Source of the DNA: CAIOYC01 sp038327995
GTDB lineage: Bacteria > Pseudomonadota > Alphaproteobacteria > Caulobacterales > Caulobacteraceae
Direction: 5' to 3'
DNA: 64,000 nt
Assembly (NCBI GenBank): GCA_038327995.1
Contig: JBBQLP010000002.1
Span: 1 to 64,000 of the forward strand
A model generated the notes under the pieces. The model was not told the origin of the DNA, made no database searches, and worked only from the letters and a program-made list of their open reading frames with translations. This document shows, piece by piece, positions 1 through 7,826 of this stretch; within the stretch, counting starts at the first letter, position 1, and every line of letters begins with the position of its first letter. A program made the translations under genes and the position numbers.

Positions 1-11
1 CGGACCATTCC

Positions 12-470
12 CTATCCCTTGTGACAGATCTTAGTCTGCGCAATGCAGCTGTTCCCGCAAGGCTTGCCTTTTTTGCAAACAGGATGACCCGCCGGTAACG
101 CTGCTGCGGACGTCGGACCTGTCGCTGCCATCGGTGTGGCAGCCGCGCCAGGAGCCGCTCCCTTCGGCCTGAACATTCCCATTAGCCCGACGGCCCTCGG
201 ACGGGTAACAGAGGTGGAGTTTGCGGTAGAACTCGCCGCCTGAACCCCAGCGAGCTCGTGCTCCACCTCGGCCTTGGTGAGCCTTTTGGGCTTTGCCTTC
301 GTATCGGCTGCGCTCGGCACTTTAGCCTTCGGGGCTGGCGCGGAGGGCAAGGTGGTCGAAGTCGCTGGACACTTGGTGAAGTGGCCTTTGGCATCCTTGC
401 AGGGCTTTGCCTGCGCGCCACCTGCGGCAAGGGCCATTACGGTTGCGGCGATGACAATGAGATTTCGCAT
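12..470 (-). CDS. small secreted Cys-containing protein, function unknown
   Basis: A 152-residue protein beginning MRNLIVIAATVMALAAGG, a clear Sec signal peptide of about 21 residues ending AQA. The mature part opens KPCKDAKGHFTKCP, runs through a low-complexity Pro/Ala/Thr region, and ends with a compact cysteine cluster (VCKKGKPCGNSCIAQTKICHKG). The two Cys-bearing ends separated by a disordered linker suggest a disulfide-bonded periplasmic or exported protein; the C-terminal pattern is common in small uncharacterised proteobacterial proteins. An upstream in-frame ATG at 494 would add eight residues before the signal peptide and is less likely. Function is unknown. It stands alone at the window edge, ahead of unrelated genes on the other strand. 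Confidence 0.6.
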   Translation of the reverse strand: MRNLIVIAATVMALAAGGAQAKPCKDAKGHFTKCPATSTTLPSAPAPKAKVPSAADTKAKPKRLTKAEVEHELAGVQAASSTANSTSVTRPRAVGLMGMFRPKGAAPGAAATPMAATGPTSAAALPAGHPVCKKGKPCGNSCIAQTKICHKG

Positions 471-706
471 GAAGCCCTCCGGAGATCGTGGCAACTTAGG
501 ACAGGTTCATCCAAGAGACCATCCGCCACCGCATTAGCCCTTAGTTGGCGTGTCCCACACTGGCTCCATGCGACACGGTCCGTCATGGGGAAGCGCCAGA
601 TTAGATCGCTGGCAGCGCGCCGCGTCCGTCCCAAGATTTCTGATCCCTCCAGGAACCCTCAGAACTCGAGCAACGTTACTTTCGTGAAACAAGTGGGGTG
701 TTGGCG

Positions 707-1102
707 ATGTCGATGATCGATCAGACCGAAAAGACAAACAGGACTGTGTGGCTTGTCCTCGGTGCAATTGTGATCGCGGCGATAATAGGCGTCATCGTCG
801 TGTTGTCTAACAATTCAAAGGCTGACACCGCAAAGGCACTGGCGGATGCTGCAGCCCAGAACGCCACAGCTGCGGCTATAACTTCGTCACAGATCCAACA
901 ATCCACCGCTGCGCAGAGCGTAGAACAAGTTCAGCAGTCGCAGGCTCTGCAGCAAGCGCAAGCTTTACAGCAGGCCCAGACAGCCGCAGCTCAACAGGTA
1001 ACTCAGGACGCGGCTCGCGCTGCGATAATTGCAGCCCAACGTTCACAGGCATCAGCAGACCGGGCGGCAGCTGCTCGCGACGGCACACCACCGCAACAGT
1101 AG
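707..1102 (+). CDS. membrane-anchored Ala/Gln-rich coiled-coil protein
   Basis: A 131-residue protein with a short charged N-terminus (MSMIDQTEKTNR), one strong transmembrane helix (about residues 14-36, WLVLGAIVIAAIIGVIVV) and an outward tail rich in Ala and Gln, including the tandem LQQAQALQQAQ near the middle. The tail lacks Pro and Gly until the end and should form a long helix or coiled coil. The ATG at 707 is preceded by GTGGGG at a good distance; the GTG at 698 is an alternative. No family is recognised. A tethered helical rod in the periplasm is an inference from composition only. Confidence 0.5.
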   Translation: MSMIDQTEKTNRTVWLVLGAIVIAAIIGVIVVLSNNSKADTAKALADAAAQNATAAAITSSQIQQSTAAQSVEQVQQSQALQQAQALQQAQTAAAQQVTQDAARAAIIAAQRSQASADRAAAARDGTPPQQ

Positions 1103-1133
1103 CGGTCTTCCGGCTTACGGGCTAAGAGCGGCC

Positions 1134-1334
1134 ATGCTCACGATTTGGCTCTACAGAAGGTCAGCCCTCGGCGGCGGCCTAACTCCGGTTGGCAACGAGA
1201 TGTTGGTGGACGAGCCATTGGAGGTCGCGCGCTCGAAAGCGAAGGCCAAGCTCAAACGAGAGCCGCAGGCGGACGCCGTGCGCGTCCTCGCTGGCGCCAA
1301 AGTTGTGTTCGAACAGTCCCGCTCGGCTCGGTAA
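1134..1334 (+). CDS. possible small hypothetical protein
   Basis: A 66-codon frame beginning MLTIWLYRRS and ending KVVFEQSRSAR. Base composition by codon position is plausible, and the second half (DEPLEVARSKAKAKLKREPQ...) reads like a charged helix. AGAGCGG stands just before the ATG as a weak ribosome site. Nothing is recognised and there is no neighbour to argue a role. It is the only reasonable coding candidate in the 440 bases between the anchored coiled-coil gene and the epimerase gene; otherwise I see nothing in that stretch. Confidence 0.25.
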   Translation: MLTIWLYRRSALGGGLTPVGNEMLVDEPLEVARSKAKAKLKREPQADAVRVLAGAKVVFEQSRSAR

Positions 1335-1542
1335 GCCGCTAATGGCCTAGGGTGGAACGCGTTCATTGCGATTATTCCAGCAAGTGGGCATTTGCTGGGC
1401 CCGGTCGAGAGCGGCATTTTCCAAACGCACTCGGATGGCTGGCCGCCAGCCAATTGGCGCCCAAACTCTGATTACTTAACAACTTCACGAAGAGTGCGGC
1501 GTCGCCGAGAATGCCGCCCGGCACTCGATAAAGGAGCATCTC

Positions 1543-2439
1543 TTGCGCGTATTTCTAACCGGGGCGACTGGGTTCATTGGAAGCGCGGTGGCGCAGGAGT
1601 TGATCGGCCACGGGCACACCGTACTGGGGGTGGCGCGAACCGACGACGCGGCGAAGACGCTGGCTAATAGCGGTGTCGAGCCGCACAAAGGTGACCTGAC
1701 GGACCACGCCAGTTTCATCGCCGGTGCGCAGGCGTGCGACGCGGTGATCCACTGCGCCTTTATCCACGACTTCTCGAAGTTTATGGAGAACACCGAAATC
1801 GAGAAAGCAGCGGTGATGGCGATGCTGGCGGCGCTGGAAGGCTCCGGCAAGCCGCTGATCACCACATCGGGCGTGGCGTTGCTGGCGCCCGGCCAGACAG
1901 CGACCGAGGCGCACGATGCGGCGCGGCAGGGGCGAGGCGAGACCGAGGGTATGGTGCGCGACGCAGCCAACCGAGGTTTGAAGACCGTGGTGATCCGCCT
2001 GCCGCCGATTACCCACCAAGACGGCGACGGTGGTTTCTTGGGACCGCTGGTCGCCATCGCCAACGAGAAGAGCAAGGCCGCGTTCGTCGGCGAAGGTGCC
2101 AACCGCTGGCCTGCCGGCAACCGCGGCGACGCGGCGGTGCTTTATCGCTTGGCGCTGGAAAGGGGGGAGTCGGGCGCGGCCTACCATGCAGTGGGCGACG
2201 AAGGCGTGCCCACCCGCGATATCGCCGGCGCGATCGGCAAGCGCCTAAGCCTGCCTGTAGAGTCCGTAGCGCCCGAAGAGGCGATGGCCCACTTCGGCTG
2301 GATGGGCATGTTCGCCAGTGTCGACATGCCGGCGACCAGCCATATCACCCAGGCAAAGCTAGGGTGGAAGCCGACGCACACCGGACTGATCGAGGATATC
2401 GCCACCGGGACGCACCTGGGGCGGACGACGTTCGGCTGA
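1543..2439 (+). CDS. NAD(P)-dependent epimerase/dehydratase, extended SDR family
   Basis: A 298-residue protein whose N-terminus MRVFLTGATGFIGSAVAQ carries the GxTGFIG dinucleotide-binding motif at residues 7-13, followed by a typical Rossmann pattern (HKGDLTD near 50, AVIHCAF near 66). It resembles stand-alone extended SDRs that act on small NAD(P)-linked substrates. The usual YxxxK is not clear (a TTSGVALL segment lies where the Ser should be), so the substrate and even catalysis are uncertain. The start is TTG, supported by AAGGAG six bases upstream (1531-1536). It is isolated, with no operon partner on either side. Confidence 0.8.
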   Translation: MRVFLTGATGFIGSAVAQELIGHGHTVLGVARTDDAAKTLANSGVEPHKGDLTDHASFIAGAQACDAVIHCAFIHDFSKFMENTEIEKAAVMAMLAALEGSGKPLITTSGVALLAPGQTATEAHDAARQGRGETEGMVRDAANRGLKTVVIRLPPITHQDGDGGFLGPLVAIANEKSKAAFVGEGANRWPAGNRGDAAVLYRLALERGESGAAYHAVGDEGVPTRDIAGAIGKRLSLPVESVAPEEAMAHFGWMGMFASVDMPATSHITQAKLGWKPTHTGLIEDIATGTHLGRTTFG

Positions 2440-2769
2440 GGGTCCGCTGTGGGTCGCAAGCAGAGACGTCATTCTCAGCAACAAACGGACGTTGGATCTG
2501 CCGCGAAACGCGCACATTGATGCTTTATCGGAAAATGGCCCGAGCGGCGGCCGACGTCAGATATGCGCTAGTGGTGAGAATCAGACGCTTGGAACCTAGG
2601 GAACAGCGGTAAGCAGTTGAAATCTCTAGATAGGCGAAGGACTCTTCCGTCACATTCTATCCACTAGCTTACACTGGTGCTGCTCCGGATAGGCGACATT
2701 GCTGTGTGCCTCTAGAAATTCGGGATGTTGTCGGCAACCGCCCTGAGACTCCAGTGACGAGGAGAGAGA
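2440..2769. other. non-coding gap, nothing recognised
   Basis: About 330 bases between the convergent epimerase and glutathione-transferase genes. Base composition is lower in G+C than in the flanking genes and no reading frame looks coding. I see no convincing terminator hairpin and no RNA gene. Confidence 0.4.
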
Positions 2770-3432
2770 TCAGGCCATCGCCTGCGCCATATCGCTGATG
2801 CGCGCCCAGGTGGTCGCCTGCATCGAGGGGCGGGCGTTCATCCGGTCCAGCCAGGACAGGAGGTTCGGGCGTCCCTGAGTGAGCAGCGTCCACTCAGGCG
2901 TGCTGACGAAAAAGTCGAGTTGCGGCGCGATCATCAAGTCGGCCAAGGTCACTGCATCGCCGCCGAAATGCGGTCGGTCACCGAGCATCCGACTGAGTTC
3001 GCCAAACACCTGCTGCGCTTTCGGCATAGCGGCGGCGCAGGCTTCTTCATCCGGCGTGAGACCAAGCACTATTGGACCCACAACCCTATGGAAGGCGATG
3101 ACGTTTGCGACCCCCTGAAACAGGTACCAGTCATTGACGTTGATCGCCTGATCCATACGCGCCGCATCCTTTGGAGCCGCGGGAGTTAGTGGGGGTTCGG
3201 GCAATACCCGGTCGATGTAGCGAACAATTGCCTGGGTCTCGTAGAGCATGAAATCGCCGTGCTGAAGTACCGGGATGCGGCCGAAGGGATGGAGCGGCAG
3301 GTGTGGATCCTGCTTCAGCGTGCCGGGCGCAATCGGGGCGATCCGCCAATCCGCGCCCTTCTCCTCCAACGCCGCCATGACGGCCCGTGCGAACGGGCTG
3401 CCCGGAATGGTGTGGACGATGAATTCGCTCAT
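2770..3432 (-). CDS. glutathione S-transferase family protein
   Basis: A 220-residue protein with an N-terminal thioredoxin-like GST domain (MSEFIVHTIPGSPFARAVMAALEEKG; cis-Pro segment GRIPVLQHGDFMLYETQAIVRYID) and an all-helical C-terminal domain (from about residue 90, with the DAVTLADLMIAPQLDF capping-box region). It would conjugate or reduce electrophiles with glutathione in the cytoplasm. Its ATG overlaps the stop of the preceding SRPBCC gene (ATGA), so it is the last gene of the ArsR-led operon. A longer upstream frame exists, but the family start and the overlap favour 3432. Confidence 0.88.
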   Translation of the reverse strand: MSEFIVHTIPGSPFARAVMAALEEKGADWRIAPIAPGTLKQDPHLPLHPFGRIPVLQHGDFMLYETQAIVRYIDRVLPEPPLTPAAPKDAARMDQAINVNDWYLFQGVANVIAFHRVVGPIVLGLTPDEEACAAAMPKAQQVFGELSRMLGDRPHFGGDAVTLADLMIAPQLDFFVSTPEWTLLTQGRPNLLSWLDRMNARPSMQATTWARISDMAQAMA

Positions 3433-3863
3433 GACGCTTCTCCGTCGTTTCCTCGGTCGGTTTTGATCAGCCGCGCGAGATTGTTGAGGTAGTGGGCCCA
3501 TCCGGCTGTGACCTTTCGGTAGCCCTCGTTGTCCTCCGCGAAGCCGCGATGGGTAAAACTCAGGCGCGTGGACATGTCTTCCTGAGTAAGACTGAAGGTG
3601 ATGATCGTGCCATCCCATCCACCCGGCGCGTTGGACCGGACGGCGCGCCACTCGACGCGTCTGGGCTGATCAAGCGCCATCACCTCAAGCTCGGTCACCA
3701 CCGCCCGGCTGCGAAAGGTGAAGGTGCCGAGCCGCCCCGGATCGCCCTCTAACTCGGTTTCGCCGAGGCTCCACCAGCCGCTGAGACCGTCAACGGTGGT
3801 CAGCGCCGGCCAGACCCGCTGTGGCGGAGCCTCGATCTCCAGAGTATGCGCGATGTCTGGCAC
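3429..3863 (-). CDS. SRPBCC (AHSA1-like) domain protein
   Basis: A 144-residue single-domain protein of the START/SRPBCC helix-grip fold: MPDIAHTLEIEAPPQRVWPALTTVDGLSGWWS is the usual first strand, helix and GWW turn, and the C-terminal helix GYRKVTAGWAHYLNNLARLI closes the pocket. AHSA1-like members bind small hydrophobic ligands; genuine Hsp90 co-chaperone activity is not implied. It follows a second SRPBCC gene by 3 bases and overlaps the GST gene by ATGA. Pairing of SRPBCC genes with an ArsR regulator is common in bacteria; the ligand is unknown. Confidence 0.85.
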   Translation of the reverse strand: MPDIAHTLEIEAPPQRVWPALTTVDGLSGWWSLGETELEGDPGRLGTFTFRSRAVVTELEVMALDQPRRVEWRAVRSNAPGGWDGTIITFSLTQEDMSTRLSFTHRGFAEDNEGYRKVTAGWAHYLNNLARLIKTDRGNDGEAS

Positions 3864-3866
3864 GGC

Positions 3867-4328
3867 TCAGACCGCCGCGTCTGCGAAGGCCACGAAATCG
3901 GCGAGCCGGGTCGGCCAACCGCCGTCAAGGCTAGCGCGGCGCGCCTCAGCGTCGACCCCAAAGCGTTCCAGATTGCGATGCTCCAGCGTCACCCGCGTAC
4001 CGCCGCTCGGGAGAGGCGCAAAGGTCAGCTCCACCTCGGTCAGGAATTCAGGATCGTAGGTCCATTGAGAGTTGAGTTGCCAGCCGAGCAACAGGCGGCC
4101 GGGCGGCTCCCACGCCAGCACCTTTCCCCATCGCGTCTCGGTTCCGTCGGCGTCGACCTCGTACCAGCGGCCATCGGCGTGCGACTCGACTATCACGGCG
4201 ACGGCGGGGTTCTTGGCGACGGTCTTGCCGCCCGGCCACCACTCGCCCATCCGCCGAGCGAAGAGTTCGAATGCTTTGGCGGGCGAGACTTTCACCTCTA
4301 CGCCTCTCACGATCGGTGTGATGGTCAT
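3867..4328 (-). CDS. SRPBCC (AHSA1-like) domain protein
   Basis: A 153-residue protein beginning MTITPIVRGVEVKVSPAKAFELFARRMGEWWP, again the SRPBCC first strand, helix and WW turn; GKVLAWEPPGRLLLGWQL and TRVTLEHRNLERFG match the AHSA1-type core strands. It is a paralogue of the next gene rather than a duplicate, since identity is low. The ATG overlaps the stop of the ArsR gene by four bases, showing translational coupling. An upstream extension in frame would run into the ArsR coding region and is rejected. Confidence 0.85.
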   Translation of the reverse strand: MTITPIVRGVEVKVSPAKAFELFARRMGEWWPGGKTVAKNPAVAVIVESHADGRWYEVDADGTETRWGKVLAWEPPGRLLLGWQLNSQWTYDPEFLTEVELTFAPLPSGGTRVTLEHRNLERFGVDAEARRASLDGGWPTRLADFVAFADAAV

Positions 4329-4657
4329 TCCCCTGTCTCCTCGTCCTGTTGCTGATCGGCAAAGGCCTGAAAGGCGTCCAGCGCCACGGCCCAGTGGTGG
4401 TCTAGCCACTCGCGCATCGCACCGATGCCGCGAGGGTCAATCCGATAGATGCGGCGTGTTCCGTCCGGCGTCTCAGTGACCAAGCCAGCCTCCTTCAGCA
4501 CCTTAAGATGCTGCGACACTGCCGGCCGGGTCACCGGAAGTCCGCGGGCTATTTCGCCGACCGCCGCCGGAGCGGTTGCCAACCGCTCAAAAATTGCCCG
4601 CCGGGTGGAATCTCCGAGGGCGGCAAAGGCATCGACGGCGAAAGGTGAGTTAGTCAT
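4325..4657 (-). CDS. ArsR family transcriptional regulator
   Basis: A 110-residue winged-helix repressor. ALGDSTRRAIFERLA (residues 12-26) is the ArsR signature helix, VGEIARGLPVTRPAVSQHLKVLKEAGLV (about 33-60) is the recognition helix-turn-helix, and the wing TPDGTRRIYRIDP follows. It has no CxC metal site, so it belongs to the metal-independent ArsR group that often controls SRPBCC genes. It heads a four-gene operon (ArsR, two SRPBCC, GST) with ATGA overlaps. Two palindromes overlap and precede its start codon (see the separate entry), so autoregulation is likely. Confidence 0.92.
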   Translation of the reverse strand: MTNSPFAVDAFAALGDSTRRAIFERLATAPAAVGEIARGLPVTRPAVSQHLKVLKEAGLVTETPDGTRRIYRIDPRGIGAMREWLDHHWAVALDAFQAFADQQQDEETGE

Positions 4658-4658
4658 T

Positions 4659-4681
4659 ACTAACGGTTAGTATGTACTAAC
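4659..4681. promoter_or_regulatory. palindromic operator of the ArsR operon
   Basis: ACTAACGGTTAGT (4659-4671) and GTTAGTATGTACTAAC (4666-4681) are two overlapping palindromes sharing the half-site GTTAGT. The second has perfect seven-base arms around a central TG. They begin two bases before the ArsR ATG, exactly where an autorepressor of this family would block its own promoter. Binding is inferred from symmetry and position. Confidence 0.65.
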
Positions 4682-4987
4682 GACCTTGTCAATGTTGCGA
4701 TGCGCAACCCGTACAATGCCTGACGGCAGTTTAGAGCCAGCTGGCTGGTCGTTTAGTAAGGTTCAGGAGAAACCGGATCGCGCCTGCCCTGACCGCAATG
4801 TCGTAGAAGCGCCAGTTGCGGACATTGGGTCGGCTCCAGAATCCGGACCTTTCCCGTGACCGGGGACAGCGATCTTCGAACGTGTGCACCAGCTCAGTTG
4901 ACGCGACCTCATCTCTCTGCGGGCGGCCGAGGCGGCGGAGGTGTTCGTCGTGAAGGTCAAAACGCACGCTGAGGAAGCCGGGCCTTG
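4682..4987. other. non-coding gap between the ArsR operon and the TIR-like gene
   Basis: About 300 bases holding the ArsR-side promoter at one end. A 78-codon frame on the minus strand (4731-4967) has no ribosome site, no family resemblance and poor codon structure, so I do not call it a gene. No terminator is obvious. Confidence 0.4.
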
Positions 4988-6283
4988 TCAGTCGAAGGGG
5001 TTGTCTCGCCCCCGCTCCAGGTCGTTGTCGGCCACGAACTTCTTGGCCGCCGCAGGCTTAAGGCGCTGGTTGCCGAACAGGGCGAACACCCGCGCCAGCG
5101 CCTCGACCAAAAACGCCTCCTGGGAGTCCGACTTGGACCAGTCTCGCCGTGTCTCCTGGTAGGCCAGCGTCGGACGGCGAGCCGGAGGACGGGACGATTC
5201 CCAGCCGCCGGGGAACCGGACGCCGTCGAAGCCGGTGAACCCGACTTCCACCCGCCGCGCAGCGAAGGCACCGTAGTGGTCGAGCACCCAGTGCATCCGG
5301 CGCAGCGCGCCCGACCAGACTTTGAACACGTCGGTCAGGTCGACTGATGGCTGTCCGCCGCCAGTCGGTTGCCAGACGCAGCCTCCCTGCACGAGCCAGA
5401 ACTCCCCCGTGTCCTCGAAGTACATCACCAGGTCTTCGGTCGTGCGCGGGGCATCTCGTTCGGAAGAAATCCAGTAGCGGACGTAGCCTTCTTTGGTCGG
5501 CCCGAAATCGCCGCTGATGTAGCGGCCCATTGAATAGGGGGCAACGTGGTCGCCGAGGGCTCCGACCGAAGCGACCTCCGCCGGCCGCTTTCTCCAGCCG
5601 CTGGGCACGACTCGCAGGTAGGCGCGGGGGCCGGAAGTGATGCTCACCTCGGTCCAGTGGTTATTGCCGAACGAATCCTGGTGCTTGAAGCCTTCTTCGG
5701 CACCGGCCCACAGCGAGGGTTCATCCGCCTTAGCGGGGACGCCCGTCATTGGCGTGTCCGCAGCCACCTCCTCGAGATAGTGCTCGAGGTTGGTACGGAT
5801 CGCGCCGGCCAAGGCCTTAACCAGGTCATTCTTCACGGCCTTGCGCTGGCTGCCGGTTGCGGTCTCAGCAAGTTCGTAGGTCAGGGTCCGCCGACCGCGG
5901 ATGTCGAAGGGTAGGTCGGAGATCTTCCAGCCGTCGGCTGTGTTGAGGACGTAGATCTGCCGAATCCAGCCCGGCTTGTTGAGCGACCAGCCCAGCTCGA
6001 CGAGGACGTTGGGATTCGGCAGAGCCTTACCGTTCGTCGTCTGGGCTACCGGGGTGACATCGGCGACGAAAATGGCGCTGGAGGCGATCTTCTCCATCAC
6101 GATCGGCACGATCTCAGCGGCGCCGGGCACCCCCTTGGTGTCGTGGTCGAGCGCCGGCCGGTCGGCGTCGTCGAGCTCGAACTCGCCTTCGAGCGAAGCC
6201 ACCGCCTCCTCGAGGGCTTCCTTGATGAAGTGACGATTCGTTTTGCCCGGCGAGTCGTCCTGCCAGGACCAAAAAACTTTCAT
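4988..6283 (-). CDS. TIR-like domain protein with unknown C-terminal domain, possible defence effector
   Basis: A 431-residue protein. Residues 1-170 form a TIR-like/nucleoside-deoxyribosyltransferase-like fold: MKVFWSWQDDSPGKTN (strand A with the SWQ-D signature), DTKGVPG near 48-54, IFVADVT at 71-77, NPNVLVELGWSL at 90-101 with E96 in the position of the catalytic Glu of TIR NADases, and LPFDIRGRRTLTYEL at 124-138. Residues about 190-431 are a second domain I cannot assign (aromatic-rich, no transmembrane helix). GGAGGT five bases before the ATG is a strong ribosome site. It sits beside a primase-bearing element and downstream of a broken TM/SH3 gene on the same strand. NAD-consuming antiphage activity is inference; the N-terminal family is widespread but little studied. 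Confidence 0.7.
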   Translation of the reverse strand: MKVFWSWQDDSPGKTNRHFIKEALEEAVASLEGEFELDDADRPALDHDTKGVPGAAEIVPIVMEKIASSAIFVADVTPVAQTTNGKALPNPNVLVELGWSLNKPGWIRQIYVLNTADGWKISDLPFDIRGRRTLTYELAETATGSQRKAVKNDLVKALAGAIRTNLEHYLEEVAADTPMTGVPAKADEPSLWAGAEEGFKHQDSFGNNHWTEVSITSGPRAYLRVVPSGWRKRPAEVASVGALGDHVAPYSMGRYISGDFGPTKEGYVRYWISSERDAPRTTEDLVMYFEDTGEFWLVQGGCVWQPTGGGQPSVDLTDVFKVWSGALRRMHWVLDHYGAFAARRVEVGFTGFDGVRFPGGWESSRPPARRPTLAYQETRRDWSKSDSQEAFLVEALARVFALFGNQRLKPAAAKKFVADNDLERGRDNPFD

Positions 6284-6321
6284 GGATTACCTCCGCCTCG
6301 TGGCCGCGGGGAAAGCTGGGC

Positions 6322-6336
6322 TAGACGCAGCGTCTA
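6322..6336. promoter_or_regulatory. 15-base palindrome upstream of the TIR-like gene
   Basis: TAGACGCAGCGTCTA has perfect seven-base arms around one central base and lies 39-53 bases upstream of the TIR-like ATG, inside the only non-coding gap (6284-6407) before that gene. It is a plausible repressor operator. No regulator gene is recognised nearby. Confidence 0.4.
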
Positions 6337-6407
6337 TGTAGGGCAGCGAGGGTGGACGTCCAACGCCCGGCCCCGTTTTCCCCCAACGCTGTCCTAGGAT
6401 CGCGACT

Positions 6408-7193
6408 TCAGGCGAAGCCGGCGGCGGCTGACCAGCCGCGCATCGGCGCGTCGGTGCTGTAGTCGAAGGCCTCGACCTCGACCCAGTCGCCCCGCTCGCC
6501 GATGACCCGCAGCAGCTGGTCCGGATAGACCAGGTGCAACACCAAGCCGTGGGCCTGTGGTTCGGCGCGCAGCGGCGTGCGGTCGACGACGTAGCGGATA
6601 CGGTAGTGGGCGTCGGCCTCACCGTGCTGCCCCGCCTTCACCGCCTCGGCGACCGCGTAGGTTTCCTTGATCAGGGCCTCCACGTCGTCGTGGGTCGGGC
6701 CGGCCTTGGCGACGGCAAAGCTCTCGTGGCCGACCGTGAGGCTATGCTCGGCTACGATGAGGCTTGCAATCCCGGCGTAGCAACCGATGACCGCCATCAC
6801 GAACAGCAACGTGGACATCAGACCGTTGCGGCGGATGATGTCGGGCTCCGCCCTGATCGCCGCCATCAGCCAGCCGGCGACGCGTTGCAGGAAGCTGATG
6901 GCTTCGGCTGCGGTGAGCTTGCCTGCGTCGACGATCGCCGTGCTCTCAAGGGCCTCGGCGAACACCGGCGCGGCCGGCGTAGGCATTCCGTAGTGGTGCA
7001 GCACGTCGGCGACCAGGCCGCGGGCGACGCTGTTCTCCAGGCCGAGCGCCGCGGCCATTTGGAAGCCCGGCGGGAAGAAGGAGTGGGCGCGCACGACGTC
7101 GGCGATCACGCTTGAGGTGGTCAGAGCCGACATGGCCGCCAGTGTCGCCGCCGGGAGCCGCAGGTCGAACTGCTGGCCGATGGCGGCCGCCAT
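6408..7193 (-). CDS. TM/SH3-domain protein, C-terminal piece of a frameshifted gene
   Basis: A 261-codon frame. Its first 125 residues are helical; GLMSTLLFVMAVIGCYAGIASLIV (about 130-153) is one transmembrane helix. A charged linker follows, and the last 60 residues (YRIRYVVDRTPLRAEPQ...LLRVIGERGDWVEVEAFD) form a bacterial SH3-like domain. The ATG at 7193 has no ribosome site, and the same frame reads upstream as LKTLADQSA, continuing the end of the 7217-7540 frame after a one-base shift. I infer that this is the C-terminal part of one larger protein broken by frameshifts. In annotation it may appear as an independent SH3-domain protein. Confidence 0.55.
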   Translation of the reverse strand: MAAAIGQQFDLRLPAATLAAMSALTTSSVIADVVRAHSFFPPGFQMAAALGLENSVARGLVADVLHHYGMPTPAAPVFAEALESTAIVDAGKLTAAEAISFLQRVAGWLMAAIRAEPDIIRRNGLMSTLLFVMAVIGCYAGIASLIVAEHSLTVGHESFAVAKAGPTHDDVEALIKETYAVAEAVKAGQHGEADAHYRIRYVVDRTPLRAEPQAHGLVLHLVYPDQLLRVIGERGDWVEVEAFDYSTDAPMRGWSAAAGFA

Positions 7194-7216
7194 CGCGCTC
7201 TGATCGGCCAGCGTCT

Positions 7217-7540
7217 TCAGCCCAGGATGTCCGCGGTCCGCGGAATCGCCAGCGCGTCCACCATCGCCTTGGCCGAGCGGGCCATCTCGGTCCCGATGCC
7301 GAGGCGCGAGGCGAGATCCATCGCCAGGTTCGGGTAGAGCTTCAGCCCGGCCTGCATCTCGGTCGTGGGCAGGGTCCCCATCCGGGCAATCTCGGCCATG
7401 CGGGCTTGTTGGGCCTGGATCTGCGCCATGATCCCGCTGGGCGGCGACATCATTCCGCGCATGGCTTCCATCGCCGGCGAGGGTTTCATCGCCTCCAGCA
7501 AGGCGGCGTGAGCGGGCGAAGGCTTCATGGCCTCGATCAC
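7217..7540 (-). pseudogene. AMKPS-repeat fragment, middle piece of the broken TM/SH3 gene
   Basis: A 107-codon frame starting GTG. It opens with VIEAMKPSPAHAALLEAMKPSPAMEAM, further copies of the repeat that ends the preceding frame, and closes IPRTADILG with a stop. The GTG overlaps the previous stop (GTGA) but has no ribosome site. Relative to the 39-base repeat unit just upstream, the junction unit is 10 bases short, exactly the change of frame seen. A second shift of the same sense at about 7205-7217 (ATCCTGGGCTGA) restores the frame of the 261-codon piece. Biological decay, assembly error or coupled small genes cannot be separated from the sequence alone. Confidence 0.5.
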
Positions 7541-7625
7541 GCTGCCGAGGGTTTCATCGCTTGAACCACGCTGGCGTAGGCAGCGGACGGCTTCATGGCG
7601 TCGAGAAGGCGGGTGTAGGCCGGCT
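7480..7625 (-). repeat. 39-base / 13-residue AMKPS tandem repeat
   Basis: On the minus strand the motif A-M-K-P-S-[AP]-A-x-A-x-[VL]-[VL]-[QE] recurs four times, two copies in each of two successive frames. The unit is 39 bases, except that the unit spanning the frame change is 29. This is a protein-level repeat with diverged DNA, not a recent duplication. Confidence 0.6.
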
Positions 7626-7821
7626 TCTGGATCGCGCTTATGGCCTCAGCGATCCCGGGCATCGGGTCGATCATCCCGGCAACGCGGCGGTGATCATTGA
7701 GCAACTTGGTGATCCCGGCCGGTTCGGCCGCGCTTTCGGCGAGGTGGGTCGTGGATGGGCCGACCTGGTGCGCCATCAAAGCGCTGGCGTCCGCTCGATC
7801 CTGGATCCAGGCCTCGAGCAC
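7537..7821 (-). pseudogene. N-terminal piece of the broken AMKPS-repeat gene
   Basis: A 94-codon frame whose nominal GTG start (7821) lacks a ribosome site. The same frame stays open and coding-like upstream to about 7950 (FLAATGAYFRARTAAEGQ, then a Lys/Arg/Asp-rich helix), so the true start is probably lost or overlaps the ParB gene. It ends LLDAMKPSAAYASVVQAMKPSAA, two units of a 13-residue repeat that continues in the next frame. The predicted protein is helical, with a charged N-terminus and an amphipathic repeat region. No family is recognised. Confidence 0.45.
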
Positions 7822-7826
7822 CCGCT

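Noticed and set aside
4731..4967. 78-codon minus-strand frame in the gap after the TIR-like gene
   Set aside because: No ribosome site, no recognisable sequence, and composition typical of chance frames.
7217..7821. Programmed ribosomal frameshift at the AMKPS junction
   Set aside because: No slippery heptamer or downstream structure is evident, and the short repeat unit is better explained by a deletion.
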